The translations under genes and the position numbers were made by a program. From Allolobophora icterica (taxonomy: Eukaryota > Annelida > Clitellata > Crassiclitellata > Lumbricidae), in contig OY744615.1 in assembly GCA_963556255.1 (NCBI GenBank), forward strand, positions 46,159,696 through 46,223,695: a stretch of 64,000 bases of DNA, given 5' to 3'. The notes under the pieces were generated by a model. It was not told the DNA's origin. It worked only from the letters and a program-made list of their open reading frames with translations, and did not search any database. Of this stretch, positions 1 through 11,699 are shown piece after piece. Every line of letters starts with the position of its first letter. The stretch's first letter is position 1.

Positions 1-299
1 GCATTCCATCCTTTCTGGATGTACGACACTTTGCTCCACCAGGACCTCAAAATCCTTCCTTTTCATGATGCTTTAAGTTACGACGGATCTTTTTTCAAAA
101 ATAAACTGAATCATGATAAAATAATGAAGGCATTCGAGATCCTATATATGGCACAGGGTTCAATTCGACAATTTTTTACTCACAGGATAAAAAAAGTCAC
201 AATCGTAATCTCTAAACTTCTAAAGTGCAAACTAAAAAGCTAAGCACAGGGCGCCAGCTTATTGACTATATTGTCATAGGGGTTGTCCAGATATGCTAA

Positions 300-640
300 G
301 TGGAGGTCCCGGTCCGGTTTCTGGGACAATGATCGTGATGTTACGCCACAATGCCCGCCCAAGGATGCCTCACCCGCAGATGTTTCACGCCCCGAATGTG
401 CGCCCCGAATGTGTCTGCACTGCCACAGGCAACATCGCATAGTTCGCAGTAGAGTCGACTCGTTGTGGAGGCGACGGCCTTCGCAGGCTTCGGACATTGC
501 TCCAACTTCTGCTGGAGACCATGTGCTGCCTCCTTCTTCTTGTGTTTCTGCCCGTTCAGATGGTCCGCATAGGGCTACAAAGTCATCCGCAAACACCAAC
601 GATAACAGTTATTGCCCACTATACTAACAACAATAACAAC
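300..640 (-). pseudogene. possible reverse-transcriptase remnant
   Basis: A minus-strand open stretch contains VFADDFVALCG, which resembles the catalytic (Y/F)ADD box of LINE reverse transcriptases. The reading continues for about 100 residues without other motifs I recognise. There is no usable start and the segment is short, so at best it is a fragment of a retrotransposon. The opposite-strand frames look like shadows. The call rests on one motif and is weak. Confidence 0.3.
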
Positions 641-1060
641 AGCAAGGACAATAACAACGATAATAATTACAACAATGATAATAACAAGAATATAAATAAT
701 GGAAACAACAAAAAAGACAACAATGATGCCATTGTCATCCATAATTTTTTTAATCTCCGGATAATTCAACTTTTTCTTTTTGCCCCACCCTCCCCTATCT
801 TCCATTTGTTTTAATGCCTCTTGCTAATATTTCAACGCTTCAATGCTATTTCCTGTCACAGTACTTTTTCCTCGCCAGAAGTCCAGAACTGGTTGAAAGA
901 GTCGTCTTACCTGAGGGCCAGCGCAGCTAACTCGGCAAATTTCGCAGTAGAAGATCTGCGGCTGGCTCGGCTCTTTCTTTGGCTGCGGTTGACGGTAATG
1001 TCTGTAAACAGGTTGCTGTGGCTGTGTTGTATATGCAGCAATACCTACATCAAATGAAGT
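640..1060. other. AT-rich spacer with imperfect AAC/AAT repeats
   Basis: The first 90 bases are an interrupted AAC/AAT repeat. The rest shows no gene, no recognisable repeat end and no promoter core. The short frames on both strands overlap each other and look like chance. Confidence 0.4.
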
Positions 1061-1061
1061 C

Positions 1062-1512
1062 ATGGTTGAGTGACCAAGTAGGCCTATACAAAATTACACT
1101 CATGGTTCAGTGAGCATGTAGGCCTATTTAAAATTACACTCATGGTTCAGTGAGCATGTAGGCCTATACAAAATTACACTCATGGTTCAGTGAGCAAGTA
1201 GGCCTATACAAAATTACTCATGGTTCAGTGAGCAAGTAGGCCTATAAAAAATTACTCATGGTTCAGTGAGTAAACAAATTTACTGGCACTGTGAGATAGC
1301 ATGCAAAATTGCAACTGATCAAGTCATGGTTCAGTGAGAAAACTACAAAAACTTATATCACGACTGAGTGAGAAAACTACAAAAACTTATGTCATGGTTG
1401 AGTGAGAAAACTACAGAAACTTGTCATGGTTGAGTGAAAAAACTACAAAAACTTATGTCATGGTTGAGTGAGAAAACTACAAAAAACTTATGTCATGGTT
1501 GAGTGGCACTAC
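1062..1512. repeat. two-register minisatellite
   Basis: Five to six copies of a 40-bp unit starting CATGGTTCAGTGAGC and containing GTAGGCCTATACAAAATTA run to about 1300. They change into about five copies of a related 34-bp unit (CATGGTTGAGTGAGAAAACT then ACAAAAACTTATGT). Both share the head CATGGTTNAGTGAG, so the second array probably arose from the first by replacement of the tail. Confidence 0.9.
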
Positions 1513-1684
1513 AGCATGCTTGAAAGAACGAGCATTGACAGCACCTTGGTTGCTCATGATCGACGTCTGAAACGAAGGAGCATTCAACTGCTGCTGTTCA
1601 AAACCTAAAGAAACAAGAAAGGTCTAAAACTACAGAATGTTTCGGACACTGCCAGCAGTAATATCTAAACCAATCTAATGAACT

Positions 1685-1965
1685 CCAAAGATCTGTTCTT
1701 AGTGAATGCGCTTTTTCGGTTGCTGGACCTAGCTTTTGGAACTCTCTCCCTGTGTCCATCCATTCTACCCAGCCGTTTGTGTCATTTCGTCCTCAACTTT
1801 AAACTTACCTCTTTCAAATAGCTTATCCACCATAGGCTGCCTCTCTGTCTTATGGGCTGATCTTCTAGATGTTGACCTGACTATGGCTTAGTTTTGGTGT
1901 GCCATCGGTTGATGCCTTGTGCATTAGATATCGGCACAATAGAAGTTACTAATTAATAATAAACA
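1685..1965 (+). pseudogene. CR1-like LINE 3' remnant
   Basis: The plus strand encodes a decayed version of the conserved LINE C-terminal motif (FSVAGPSFWNSLPVSI), followed by a frame break and the segment TTTTGGTGTGCCATCGGTTG. That 3' segment recurs near 31350, 40910 and 43290, each time before an AT-rich tail with TAATAAT-like repeats. Only the last part of the reverse-transcriptase reading frame and the 3' UTR survive, as expected for a 5'-truncated insertion. Confidence 0.6.
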
Positions 1966-3030
1966 ATAACTGCAAGAGATAAACAATCACTGTTCATTTC
2001 AAAGTGAAACTGCATTCAGCCGTAATTGCATTTCGATCTAGAGCCCGCTATTGCTTGAATGGTAGCAAATCAAAAAGTATAAGACCACATTAAAAAAAAT
2101 TGCTAAACGTTTTATATCGAAACACAAACTTCCCGAAGGGTATACTCGGAAAATATCACAAAACCTGTTGAATTACAGATCTGTGCCTAAAATTTATTTT
2201 CCTTTAGAAAACAGATTTCAGATTGGAGTTTAAAGGATTAGCTATGGATACACATGATTAGCCACATGATTAGCCACATGATCAATCACAAATGCTACCT
2301 TTTAGAACATTAGCTGCTGCATAAACCACTGCTTTAAATTTAACAGTAATATCACCAGTATAAGATCCGGCAGTTTCATCTGCTGTCCACGACCCTTCTT
2401 GACCATATGACGACTCCATTTGACCGGAATATCCAACGTTAGAAGCACTAAAAAAATTGCAAGTAATGCTACACCAATTTGGACTCTAGAGAGATCAATA
2501 CAGTCACTTTCACACGATAAAAAAATTCTTTCATCATCAGCATAATCACATCTAATCCAATGTATTTACTTGTGTAGCACTGGAATTTAGTGTTAAGCTG
2601 CATCATGCACGGGAGTGACCCACCAAACCCTTCATATAAATAGCTTGAGTTTGTGACACTGCTTCACCGGTAATCTACTGTTTCACCATCCCCAATTATA
2701 ACATACTGCTTCAGCATCAGAAATTAATTTAAATGTTAACTTGTACAGTTGCAACACACCAGAAAATGTGTGTAAAATAACCATAAAACCAGAAAAATTT
2801 ATTAGGAAGAAACATGAACCAATAAGAAGATAAAGATGGTACTAAAGGTCTTTAGTTAGTTCCTTTCTTAAGCTGAATTGCATTTTTAATGGTAGTTGTG
2901 ACAAACCCTTTCTAAATAACAATTTCTCTTGGATATTGTCATTTTGAACACATTATATAACTAATTGTACACCCATTCCGTAATGGTATGTCTGTTTTTC
3001 ATTGATGACAATGAAATGATAGTCTATGAT
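1966..3030. other. unassigned AT-rich sequence
   Basis: No open frame, repeat end or promoter core was recognised here. A short local repeat (CACATGATTAGC, about 2250-2280) is present. Confidence 0.4.
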
Positions 3031-3082
3031 GGTATATATATATATACATACATATATATATACATATATATATATATACATT
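3030..3082. repeat. (TA)n/(TATACA)n microsatellite
   Basis: Alternating TA interrupted by C at regular points. No element end was seen beside it. Confidence 0.85.
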
Positions 3083-4145
3083 CGTTTATTGAGAAGAGAA
3101 GACAATCTGACAAAAACGCAGAAATGCCTACATGAGTGATAATGTATAATTAATGTTCATTAGAATATTTTAGAATAAGCTAGTAAATATTTTTATATAA
3201 TGATCTGGGAACAAATTGAGAGTTGTCCTTGTGTGGGAGAGTATGGTTGTGTGCTTTTTGTCTTAGTTGGTGAGAGGAGGGGGTCGGAGTGGAGGATAAT
3301 CGGGGACGCTAAAACGATAAATTACCGTGTCACCTTTACGTTTTGGTTGATTTTGAGTTTCGCTCAGGAAGCCATATAAATGCCACAAGTTGTGCGCAGA
3401 AACGCAGCTCTCTGTATTACTAAGTTCTGATTCAATTTAAATAGTGCGGTGGGACACCAGGCGTGGTTCGCTCGTGTTATTAAATTCTGGAGATTGATAC
3501 TCAGGGAAAAGTGCATTAATGCGAAAAGACATGCAGTAAAACGCGGCTAAATGTTTGGTGTTTTTCCAATATGCAAATTGGTAAAATATTGTTCAGTGTT
3601 TAATTTTAACCTCATTTGGTCATCGAAACTGAAATAACGAGAGTTATCGGACGCCATCTTGACTCGCAAAGATTTCAGATCATAGGAGTCGTACATAGTG
3701 TGATCTCTGCGTTTTCAAGCGTAAGTAAGTAAGGCTTCAGATCTAGAGCTCAGATCTAGAAATTACGCATATCATTACTATTATAACAGACATTTTAACG
3801 AGCGCAAGTCACATAGAAATGCGAATCTGAGGCACGGCATAATATATGCTTAATCTCGACCTATAGGATTCATCCTTACTCCACTCTTTGACGTCACATC
3901 GAAATCGACACAAGCATGATGTCCATTACTACACATAGGCCTACTATGTGCCTACTACTTCTTATCCATCCGGTGAATAAACTGCATGCTGCCCTGCGCT
4001 TTGCTTCGAGGTAGCGCTTGAGAAATCTAAAGATTACGATTTTTCGCCAGACTCGTAATCGTTATCGTAACCCCAAAATTTCTAAAGCGCTACTCGAAAG
4101 CTAAGCGCGGGGTGTCAGATTATTCACAAGTGCTGCGTCAAATCA
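3083..4145. other. unassigned; LINE-like 3' segment near 4040-4130
   Basis: Most of this stretch holds nothing I can name. Around 4040-4130 the text CTAAAGCGCTACTCGAAAGC followed by TAAGCGC matches a segment near 200-260 and, reversed, one near 45640-45710. This shows a dispersed repeat. Confidence 0.4.
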
Positions 4146-4153
4146 GATGGGTT

Positions 4154-4481
4154 CAGGGTCGTTTTAAGGTCGTCGTAGGCCCTATAGGCACTCTTGCATT
4201 CATAGACCCCAACACAACTGCCAACTCTGCATTAAAGCTAAACGCATTCACATTAGTTTAAACTTAAACTGTTTCAGTACTAAAGTCTAAAGCTATAAAA
4301 TTTGAATTTACTGCTATGTGCAAAATTCTCTTTATCTATTTTCCTGGTAATCTTCCTTTTCTATTTTCCCGGTAATCGTTCAATAAGAATGATTATCTCA
4401 TTGTTAGACTTTGTAGGCCCCTGAAAGTTTTGTAGGCCCTAGGCACAGTGCCTACTGTGCCTAGTGGATAAAACGGCCCTG
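4154..4481. mobile_element. hAT-type MITE, 328 bp
   Basis: The element starts CAGGGTCGTTTTA and ends TAAAACGGCCCTG, imperfect terminal inverted repeats of 13 bp. It is flanked by a perfect 8-bp duplication GATGGGTT (4146-4153 and 4482-4489). An 8-bp duplication with CAG...CTG ends is the hallmark of hAT transposons. There is no transposase frame, so it is non-autonomous. Confidence 0.9.
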
Positions 4482-4752
4482 GATGGGTTTTCCAAAGGGT
4501 AGTCAAAGGGTAGTCAAAAGGAAGTCCGAGCCCGGTTCCAGAGGTTACAGACAATAGCATCTCCTATCACCTCATCTGTCAATTTGTCAAATACAGTAGT
4601 CAATCGATCTGGAAATCTAATCAAACTTAGTCTAATCTAATATATTCTAATAACTTCTGTAGCGCAATGTCATAATGTTCAAAGCATCAGTCGATGGTCA
4701 CTAGGCCTACTATGTGAAATCGTTGTCCAAGCCAAATACCACAGTGAGTCCA

Positions 4753-4975
4753 ATTGAGAGCCAAGAAGGGGTCCGAGCAGAAACGGAAACAGCCTTTTCG
4801 GTTGTAGGGCCCTCCATCTGGAATGGCCTACCTTTAAACCTGCGCTTGCTGCCACTGTTAAACTCGCCTGCTTTTTGCAAGTCCCTCAAGTCTCATTTCT
4901 TTAGCTGTGGAGCGCCTCCGAGTAGGCATCAGGTATCTTAACAGGCGCTATATCAAATCCTTAGAATAAATGCAA
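4753..4975 (+). pseudogene. CR1-like LINE C-terminal remnant
   Basis: The frame at 4714-4941 carries FSVVGPSIWNGLPLNLRLLP followed by FCKSLKSHFF, the conserved last segment of CR1/L2-like reverse-transcriptase proteins. It ends in a stop and then GGCGCTATATCAAATCCTTA, a typical 3' UTR end of this LINE group. The upstream part of the protein is missing. Confidence 0.75.
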
Positions 4976-5039
4976 AAGCCGAACGCGAGTGTTTGTTCCG
5001 TTTCTCGCCCATTATCGCTCACCACAGAGCGATTCGGTA

Positions 5040-5110
5040 CGTCACGTGCGCATGAATGGGTGCGTTTTTAAAGGTGAGTTCTTGTATGACGTCATCAGCC
5101 GACGATTGAG
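5040..5110 (+). promoter_or_regulatory. variant core with GGTGAG and TGACGTCA
   Basis: TTTTTAAAGGTGAGTTCTTG is followed by TATGACGTCATCAGCCG. The same arrangement recurs at 40428-40470. It has the TTTAAAGGTG half of the core described elsewhere in this window but no clear TATA box 29 bp upstream. The TGACGTCA palindrome is the textbook CRE/ATF sequence; function is not shown. Confidence 0.4.
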
Positions 5111-5290
5111 TTTCACGCACTCCGTAACCTATACTTCGGCTTAGATCGGCTTTGAATGAAGAAAAAGATTCTATTTACATAAAATATGGGTCAGTCAATT
5201 CTTGGCGACGACGACGACGATGATGGTTGTTCATATTGAATTCATTTTCAGTGTGAAAGTAATCTGCGCTTCGTCTCCGCTTCTCTCTCT

Positions 5291-5966
5291 TATAGCTTAA
5301 GTAGAATATTTAAAACAGGTGTCTGTAAGGAATATCCTGTCAAGCTGAACAACATCTCCTTCTCCTATTCCTCCATCTCCTCCTCTTCCTCCTCCCCTCT
5401 TCTTCCTCTTCTTCCTCCTCCTCTTCTCCCTCCTCCATATCCTCTTCCTCCTCCTACTCCTCATCTTCTTTCCCTTCCTCCTCTTCTACCTTCTCCTCTT
5501 CTACCTCCTCCTCCTCTTCTACCTCTTCCCCTTCCTAGTCTTCCCCTTCCTAGTCTTCCCCTTCTTCGTCTTCCTCCTCCTCCTCCTCCTCCTCCTCCTC
5601 CTCCTCCTAATCTTCCCTTCTTCCTCTTCCTCCTCGTCCTCCTCGTCCTCCTTCATCATCTCCTCTCCTCCTCTTCTTTCTCTTCTTCCTCCTCCTGTTA
5701 CTCCTCCTCTTTCTTCTTGTCCTCATACTCTTCGTCCTCTATCTCGTCCTCTTCCTCCTCCTATTTCCCATCCACCTACTCTTCTTCCTCCATATCCTCC
5801 TATTCTTCCTCCTCTTTCTCTCCCTCTTCCTCCATCTCCTCGTCCTTTGCCAGTCATCCTTTGAATTGTCGTCAAAGACCTTTGATGTCATAAGACGACG
5901 TTGAACCTTAAACAGAAAGACCAGCTCTCTACAAACCTTTTTAAAAGAATAAATAGTGTTAATATA
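5291..5966. repeat. convergent L/R unit around a TCC tract
   Basis: The left end has TATAG at 5291, 27 bp before GGTGT at 5318 (equal to 29 bp for the longer TATATAG form). The right end has the minus-strand box TATATT at 5966 and the core at 5937. The two cores face each other across about 520 bp of almost pure pyrimidine (5343-5860). The right arm carries the R-class text ATGTCATAAGACGACGTT before its core. No protein is encoded. Confidence 0.7.
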
Positions 5967-6211
5967 TATTTAATATAATACCATGATACATATCGAGAAA
6001 CTTTTGCAAATACAATTTTGTGTAACGTAATCATGAGATTTCTATAGCGCCAAAGCTAATAAAGACTAGCGAACCAGATTATTCATCGGCGCTCAGTCAA
6101 AGTAAAATCGATAGGCAGGTAAGGTTAGATTTGGTTCGAGGTCAAGGCCCAAAAGGGCGAGGCATCGGACAGTCAGACGGGTAAGGTGGATGGTGTTTCG
6201 AAATGGATCAT

Positions 6212-6530
<319 letters not shown>

Positions 6531-6539
6531 TCAGGTAAC

Positions 6540-6679
6540 AAACCTAACAACATCTCATCCTCCTCCTCTTCGTCGTCCTCATCCTCGTCCTCACAGCCAT
6601 CTTTCGAACAGTCAACGTTAAACCTAAAAAGAAGCAGGTCCTTAAACACCTTTTAAAAGAGTGAGTTCGTTTATATATA
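6540..6679 (-). promoter_or_regulatory. R-class core, partial unit
   Basis: A minus-strand box TATATA at 6679 lies 29 bp before the core start at 6650 (GGTGTTTAAGG). The text AACGTTAAACC follows downstream on that strand. The L-class half is reduced to ACAACATCTC plus a short TCC tract, so this is a truncated version of the unit at 5291-5966. Confidence 0.55.
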
Positions 6680-6977
6680 TACAGAGCCCTTGTAAATTAG
6701 GTGTTGTTTCTATACAGGTCGAGAAACTCTTGGGAACCACATTTCTGCAATCGTAATCGTAATCATGAGATTTCAATAGCGACAAACCAAGCCAAGCTTA
6801 ATCGCCGGCGCTCAGTCGAGGTAAAATCGATAGGCAGGTAGTGCTAGATTTAATTCCAGGTCAAGGTCGAAAAGAGTGAGGATTCGGACATTAAGTCAGA
6901 CGGCTACGGCGGATGGTCTTTTGAAATGGGTCATTAGAGAGATGTAAACGGAAGACGTTTATGTGTATGTTAGATTT

Positions 6978-6980
<3 letters not shown>
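6680..6980 (+). repeat. CTATAGCGCC-type 3' segment of the macro-unit
   Basis: The stretch contains AATCATGAGATTTCAATAGC, CGGCGCTCAGTCGAGGTAAA and ATCGATAGGCAGGTA. The same series follows the R core in the units near 15120, 25570, 33690, 36300, 54970 and 62000. It has no open frame. It resembles the 3' part of a LINE, but I could not tie it to a coding frame. Confidence 0.6.
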
Positions 6981-6983
<3 letters not shown>

Positions 6984-7017
<34 letters not shown>

Positions 7018-7035
7018 AATCAAATCAAATCAAAA
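6984..7035. repeat. (AT)n then (CAAAT)n LINE tail
   Basis: A short AT run is followed by four copies of CAAAT ending at the 3' end of the minus-strand LINE. Read on the minus strand this is a (TTTGA)n tail, usual for CR1-like LINEs. Confidence 0.7.
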
Positions 7036-7392
7036 AGTCTTTATTGCAACCAGAAAAACCATAAAAGTAACAAGTTTCAAATTTAGCACACAAAATCCAT
7101 ATTAAAAAATACATGTTCTTGATTATAAATGCAGCATGTTAATACTGGTTACAGGTTGCAAAGGGTGGCCCCAAAGGGATGTAATCCCGCTGAGCGAGGT
7201 CACCTATACATCGTATTGCAATTTATAAGTCCATGGCTGGTTTTTCTTAATTAGGTTCAGATTCTCTTAACTAAATTCTTAACTAAATGGCTCAACGCCC
7301 GGGCCCCGGTGCACGTACACGTCCAACAACTGGGGGTGTCTCTTCAGTCAATTAAGGCCTTATCATATCACATTGGGGAGGGGGAAGAATAA

Positions 7393-7763
7393 TTATACAT
7401 TAATTAGATGTTCTCTTAGTCGAGTTTTAAATTCGAAGCGATTTCTAGAGTGACGAATTTCGAGTGGAGTTTCATTCCATAGTTGTGGCCCTGACGCTTT
7501 CAAACTAAACTCTCTTATATTTGTGCGAGCGCGTATTGGGCGATAGGTAGCTGCACTTCTAGTGTTATGTGCATGGATTTGTGATCCCATGGTAAAATAT
7601 CCTCTGAATGAGTTTGGGAGTAAGTTCCGTTCATACTGATATAAGAATTCTATTATTTGCATTCTTCTAATTTGATCAATTTTTAATATATTTAAGTTCT
7701 TGAATATTGGGTCAGAATGTTCTCTTCGGTGGGACCCATTTATTATTCTCACGGTTTTTTTTT
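7393..7763 (-). pseudogene. LINE reverse transcriptase C-terminus (frameshifted)
   Basis: The frame at 7393-7752 carries QIRRMQIIEFLYQYERNLLP and, near its end, SGPQLWNETPLEIRHSRNRF, the conserved C-terminal region of CR1-like reverse transcriptases, ending at the stop by 7393. It is the continuation of the frame ending near 7712. Restoring one base in the T9 run (plus strand) at 7755-7763 would bring the two into one frame. Homopolymer slippage, biological or a sequencing error, is the simplest cause. Confidence 0.85.
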
Positions 7764-9616
7764 GTAATAATCATTAGTTTATTAAGTCTGGACTCGTAAT
7801 TAGAAGCCCATATCATACTACAATAGCTTAAATAGGGGTATATTAGTGAGTAGTATAGGTTCAGTCTGATGTCCTTGGGAAGCAAGTATGATACTCTAGA
7901 TATTATCCCTATAATTTTGGCAATTTTCAATGTGATATAATTGATGTGGTCCTTCCAATTTAAGTGTTGGTCTACGTATACACCAAGAAATTTAGTAGTT
8001 TTAACTTGGGTAATGGGTACTCCATCAATTAGTAATTCTACATCAGCTACATTGATTTTTCTATGCGACTTAAATAATATAAAATTTGTCTTATCAATAT
8101 TAAGGGTGAGTTTATTTGCTGCAAACCATGTGTTTATAGTTGCTAGTTCCTTATTAACAATCTCAGTGAGGGACACAAAGGAGCTGTTTGAGTAAAAAAT
8201 ATTGGTATCATCTGCGAATAGTATAAAATGCATGACTTTGGAAATGTTTGCTAGGTCGTTTATGTATAAAAGAAATAGAAGCGGTCCGAGGTTTGAGCCT
8301 TGTGGAACTCCATATGTGATATACCCAATGTCTGATAATATACCATTACATGCCACCTTTTGGGTTCTATTTTGTAAATAACTTTGAAACCATTTTAACT
8401 GTGTCCCTCTTACTCCGTAGTTAGATAACTTTTTTAACAAGATGTTATGGTCCACAGTGTCAAAGGCTTTTGCTAGGTCGATGAATATTCCAACTGAATA
8501 TTCATTATTGTCTATGGCCTTAGAGATTCTATCTTCCATTTCTAAAAGTGCCATAGAAGTAGAGTGCCCCTGTCTAAACCCATGCTGCGCCGGATTTATT
8601 ATATCAGCCGCATTTATATAACTGCTAATTCTATCATATACAATTTTTTCGAAATACTTAGCAAAATATGGGAGAACTGATATTGGCCTATAATTTGCCA
8701 CATTTTCTTTATCTCCTTTTTTAAAAATTGGTGTTATTTTGGCTATTTTGAGTGAGTCCGGGACCACACCGGTTAGAAGGGAACAGTTAATTATTTCCAC
8801 CAGAGGATACACTATCATAGATAAATTGGGGGTAGCGATATATGGGTCAATGTCGTCCACTCCTGCTGCATGGGTTTTTTTAAGCGTCATTCCAATTTTC
8901 ATAATCTCCTCCTGGGAGGTTAGGGTCAGTCCCATTGAATTACATCGTGAAGGGGGCATATAATCCTCAAATGAACAAATTGAGTTTTGAATTTTACTCG
9001 CTAAATCGATGGCTATGCTGGTGAAATATTTATTAAACATGTTTGCTATTTGCTCTGGGTCATTTATTTTATCTCCGTTTACTGTTAATGAGTCCATTTT
9101 TACCTTTTTGTCTTCTATGTTCATCGCTGCTCTGATAACTTTCCATGTCATCTTCATATCATTATGATGTTTATAAAATTCCTCTGCATAGTAGTTCTTT
9201 TCGGCATTAATTCGAACTGTTTTAAATTTATTCCTATACTGTATAAATTTTAATTTATTTTGTTGGTTTGGACATTTCATGTATTTTATGTATAAGAGAT
9301 TTTTCTTTTTGCAAGATTTCAGCAGTCCTGCCGTCATCCAGGGCTGTTTAGATTTTACCTTATGCTTTGTCACTTCTCTATGTGGAAAGGCTTCATTATA
9401 GGCCCGACTATATTTCTCCAAAAAACTTTCATAGGCTTCATTCGCGTTTCTTTTATCACAGAGACTTATAACCTCATCCCAATTCATCTCTGTCAGGGTT
9501 CTTTGAAACTGATCCTTTCCTGCCTCAGTTATTACTCTTTGAGTCCTATCTTCGCACTTTCTTTTATATACATTCTCCAAGGAAAAACTTGCGTAAATCG
9601 GCAAATGGTCGGATAT
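7712..9616 (-). pseudogene. LINE reverse transcriptase domain
   Basis: The frame begins inside the endonuclease end (SDHLPIYA) and continues into a complete reverse-transcriptase core: ITPIFKKGDKENVANYRPIS, FIDLAKAFDTVDH, GVPQGSNLGPLLFLLYINDL and the catalytic FADDTNIF. The enzyme copies its own RNA into a nicked chromosomal target. The apparent Met at 9604 is not a real start: it lies within the endonuclease motif just inside the hAT insertion point. The last 16 residues before 7712 are out of frame after the A9 frameshift. Confidence 0.9.
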
Positions 9617-9624
9617 GTCAGAGA

Positions 9625-10559
9625 CAGTGTTGTATGCAAGACATCAAACTTCGAGACCGAGACGAGACCGAGACAGTCGAGTTCCAAGACCGAGACGAGA
9701 CCAAGACAATGAGGTGCCGAGACCGAGACGAGACCAAGACAATAAGGTACCAAGACAGAGACCGAGACCAAGACAGTACAAGACATTTTTGGCATTTATT
9801 ACAGTGTATTACAGAATTAGCGATAAAAGAATCGTTACTTACTTAGCAAATTGCATTATGGGATGTGGCTAGTAGCTAGCAGCGCTCTATTGGAGCGAAG
9901 TCAGTGGCAACCATATTGCTTATATACGCAGGCACTCACTCTTCGCATTTAACCGATAAAAAATTCATGCATCAGTTTCCCAGCTATTCTTAAATACCAT
10001 TACATTTTATGAATGAAAGATCCTCAAGCATAAACTCGATGTTGTTCCCATCGTATCCTTTATGGTGACTTTAAGCCAGCGACAAACGGCACGCCATTTC
10101 TTTGTCCGTGACTTCACATTGCGAGAATGCAAACTTGACTATTTCAGGTTCTGTATGAGACATTTTCTTGCACTTTTAGCAACTTGAAATGAATTACAAA
10201 ATGCTCTTTCCAATAGCCGATTTCACGTGGTGTCACACGTTCACCAGAATTTTCAGAAAGACCGTTTGTCAGAACTTCCGGTTTGATTGGGACTTCCGAG
10301 TTATCTGTTCATATCGGCCCAGGACATTTTTATAGCGCAAGAAATAAAGACATTTCTCGCGAGACTTTTACAGACCGCTTGTTCGAGACAGAACAAGACT
10401 TTCGCTTCAAGACAGTTTCTAAAAATTCGAGAAATTGCTTCGAGACCGAGACGGAGACGAGACAATATGTTCCCAAGACCGAAACGAGACTGAGACATTA
10501 AAAAACCTATCTCGAGACGTCTCGAGACCGAGACTGAGTCTCGAGACCATACAACTCTG
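9625..10559. mobile_element. hAT-type element, 935 bp, inside the LINE
   Basis: The ends are CAGTGTTGTATG and, reversed, CAGAGTTGTATG. A perfect 8-bp duplication GTCAGAGA lies at 9617-9624 and 10560-10567. Both subterminal regions are arrays of GAGACCGAGAC-like repeats in inverted orientation, a common hAT layout for transposase binding. There is no transposase frame; the small frames with RPRRDRD runs are translations of those arrays. Cutting out the element and one duplication restores the endonuclease reading frame. Confidence 0.95.
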
Positions 10560-10567
10560 GTCAGAGA

Positions 10568-11543
10568 TGACTATGTAGGAGTTTTGCAACTTGGACCATG
10601 AGCTACAATATATATTGTCTATTAAAGTACGTGTGGAGGAGGTAATTCTAGTTGGTTTAGTTATGGTTGGCATGTAGTGATGTGCTATTAAAGAGTTATA
10701 GAATATGTTGGAATCTCTGTGTTCATTTAGTTTGAGTAAGTCTATGTTAAAATCTCCCATTATTATTATTTGCTTAGAGCTATCCCGGATTCCAGTTACC
10801 AATTCATCAAATTCCTCATTGAAATCTTTTAATTGCAGACCGGGTGCTCTATAAATTACTCCTATTATTGGGTTCGAATTTTTTAGAAGCAGTCTTATAA
10901 AAAGACTTTCATACGTTTTATGGTTTTTGCAGCCTTCTTTAGGTTCATACAGCTGAAATTTTAGAGTATCTTTAACCAATAGTCCTACTCCACCACCTCT
11001 TTCTCCCAGCCTAGCCTTCCCTATGAAGTCATAACCAGGGATTTGAATAGTTTCTTCCAGGCTACCATCTAACCATGTTTCCGATAATGCAACAATTGAT
11101 ATTTGGAGTCCCTCCACTAATTCCCTGATTTCAGTTAATTTATGCAGTACACTTCTGCAGTTTATGTGGAGGAGTCTTAAGTTAGTTCCTTCGTGCTCAC
11201 TCTCCTCCTTAATCTTTTTAGCGAGCATATGTGGTGATATGTAATCACTTGACCAGCTCACATTCTTAAAGTAATTAATGTCAGGATCTGTATTCATGCT
11301 GTTCAAGGTTTCTTCTTCATCTTCATTAAAAATTACCTCTAATTCTTCCTCCCCTTCTATCTCTCCTATTACAATTAACTCCCTTTCTAATCTGTTTTCC
11401 TCACCGAGTTCCTCATTTGTATTTTCATCACTATCATCTGTTAAATTTAGCCGGGTTCCATTACATATATAACAGGTTCTTGAGAGACGAGCGTTATAGC
11501 TTCCACTTGTATTATCTAACCCCGCATAATTAACATCGCCCAC
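10568..11543 (-). pseudogene. LINE endonuclease domain, split
   Basis: The frame carries endonuclease/exonuclease/phosphatase-family motifs in order: RLLHINCRSV, VALSETWLDGS, GERGGGVGLLV, GVIYRAPG, IIMGDFNIDLLK and the start of the ISDHLP block, which is split by the 935-bp insertion. This domain nicks the target DNA. The first ~90 residues are acidic (EGEEELEVIFNEDEEETLN) and include a CYIC pair. The same frame stays open upstream to about 11690 without an ATG. The last 50 codons of the open frame at 10419-10567 belong to the insertion. Confidence 0.88.
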
Positions 11544-11699
11544 AGTGTCTTTACTCCCTTCCCTGTATGTATCTACTAATTGACTGCACGTGCACCATCG
11601 GCCCAGCCCGCGAGTATCTGTCGCCAGCTGAATTAGTTCCAGCGTATGGTCATTCCTGCGTTTGACTCTATTTATGTCCCTAGCATTTCAGTTTAGTAT

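Larger units (their letters stand above)
7016..11690 (-). mobile_element. Crack/Daphne-like non-LTR retrotransposon, interrupted
   Basis: This is the largest element of the window, read from about 11690 down to its (TTTGA)n tail at 7016. It encodes an apurinic-type endonuclease followed by a reverse transcriptase in one reading frame, the plan of CR1/Crack/Daphne LINEs. It is now broken three ways: a hAT-type element of 935 bp splits the endonuclease, a one-base frameshift lies in an A9 run at 7755-7763, and no ATG lies upstream of residue G at 11540. No gag-like ORF1 was recognised. Apart from these breaks it is long and well preserved, suggesting a fairly recent insertion. Confidence 0.85.

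Noticed and set aside
283..627. Plus-strand frame of 114 residues as a gene
   Set aside because: It overlaps the minus-strand FADD-containing frame, has no motif, and is short enough to occur by chance.
1062..1512. CRISPR-like array
   Set aside because: Repeats are contiguous without unique spacers and the sequence is eukaryotic; it is a minisatellite. The same applies to the 20-bp arrays.
9589..9872. Arg/Asp-rich frames as a nucleic-acid-binding protein
   Set aside because: They are translations of the GAGACCGAGAC subterminal repeats of the hAT-type element.
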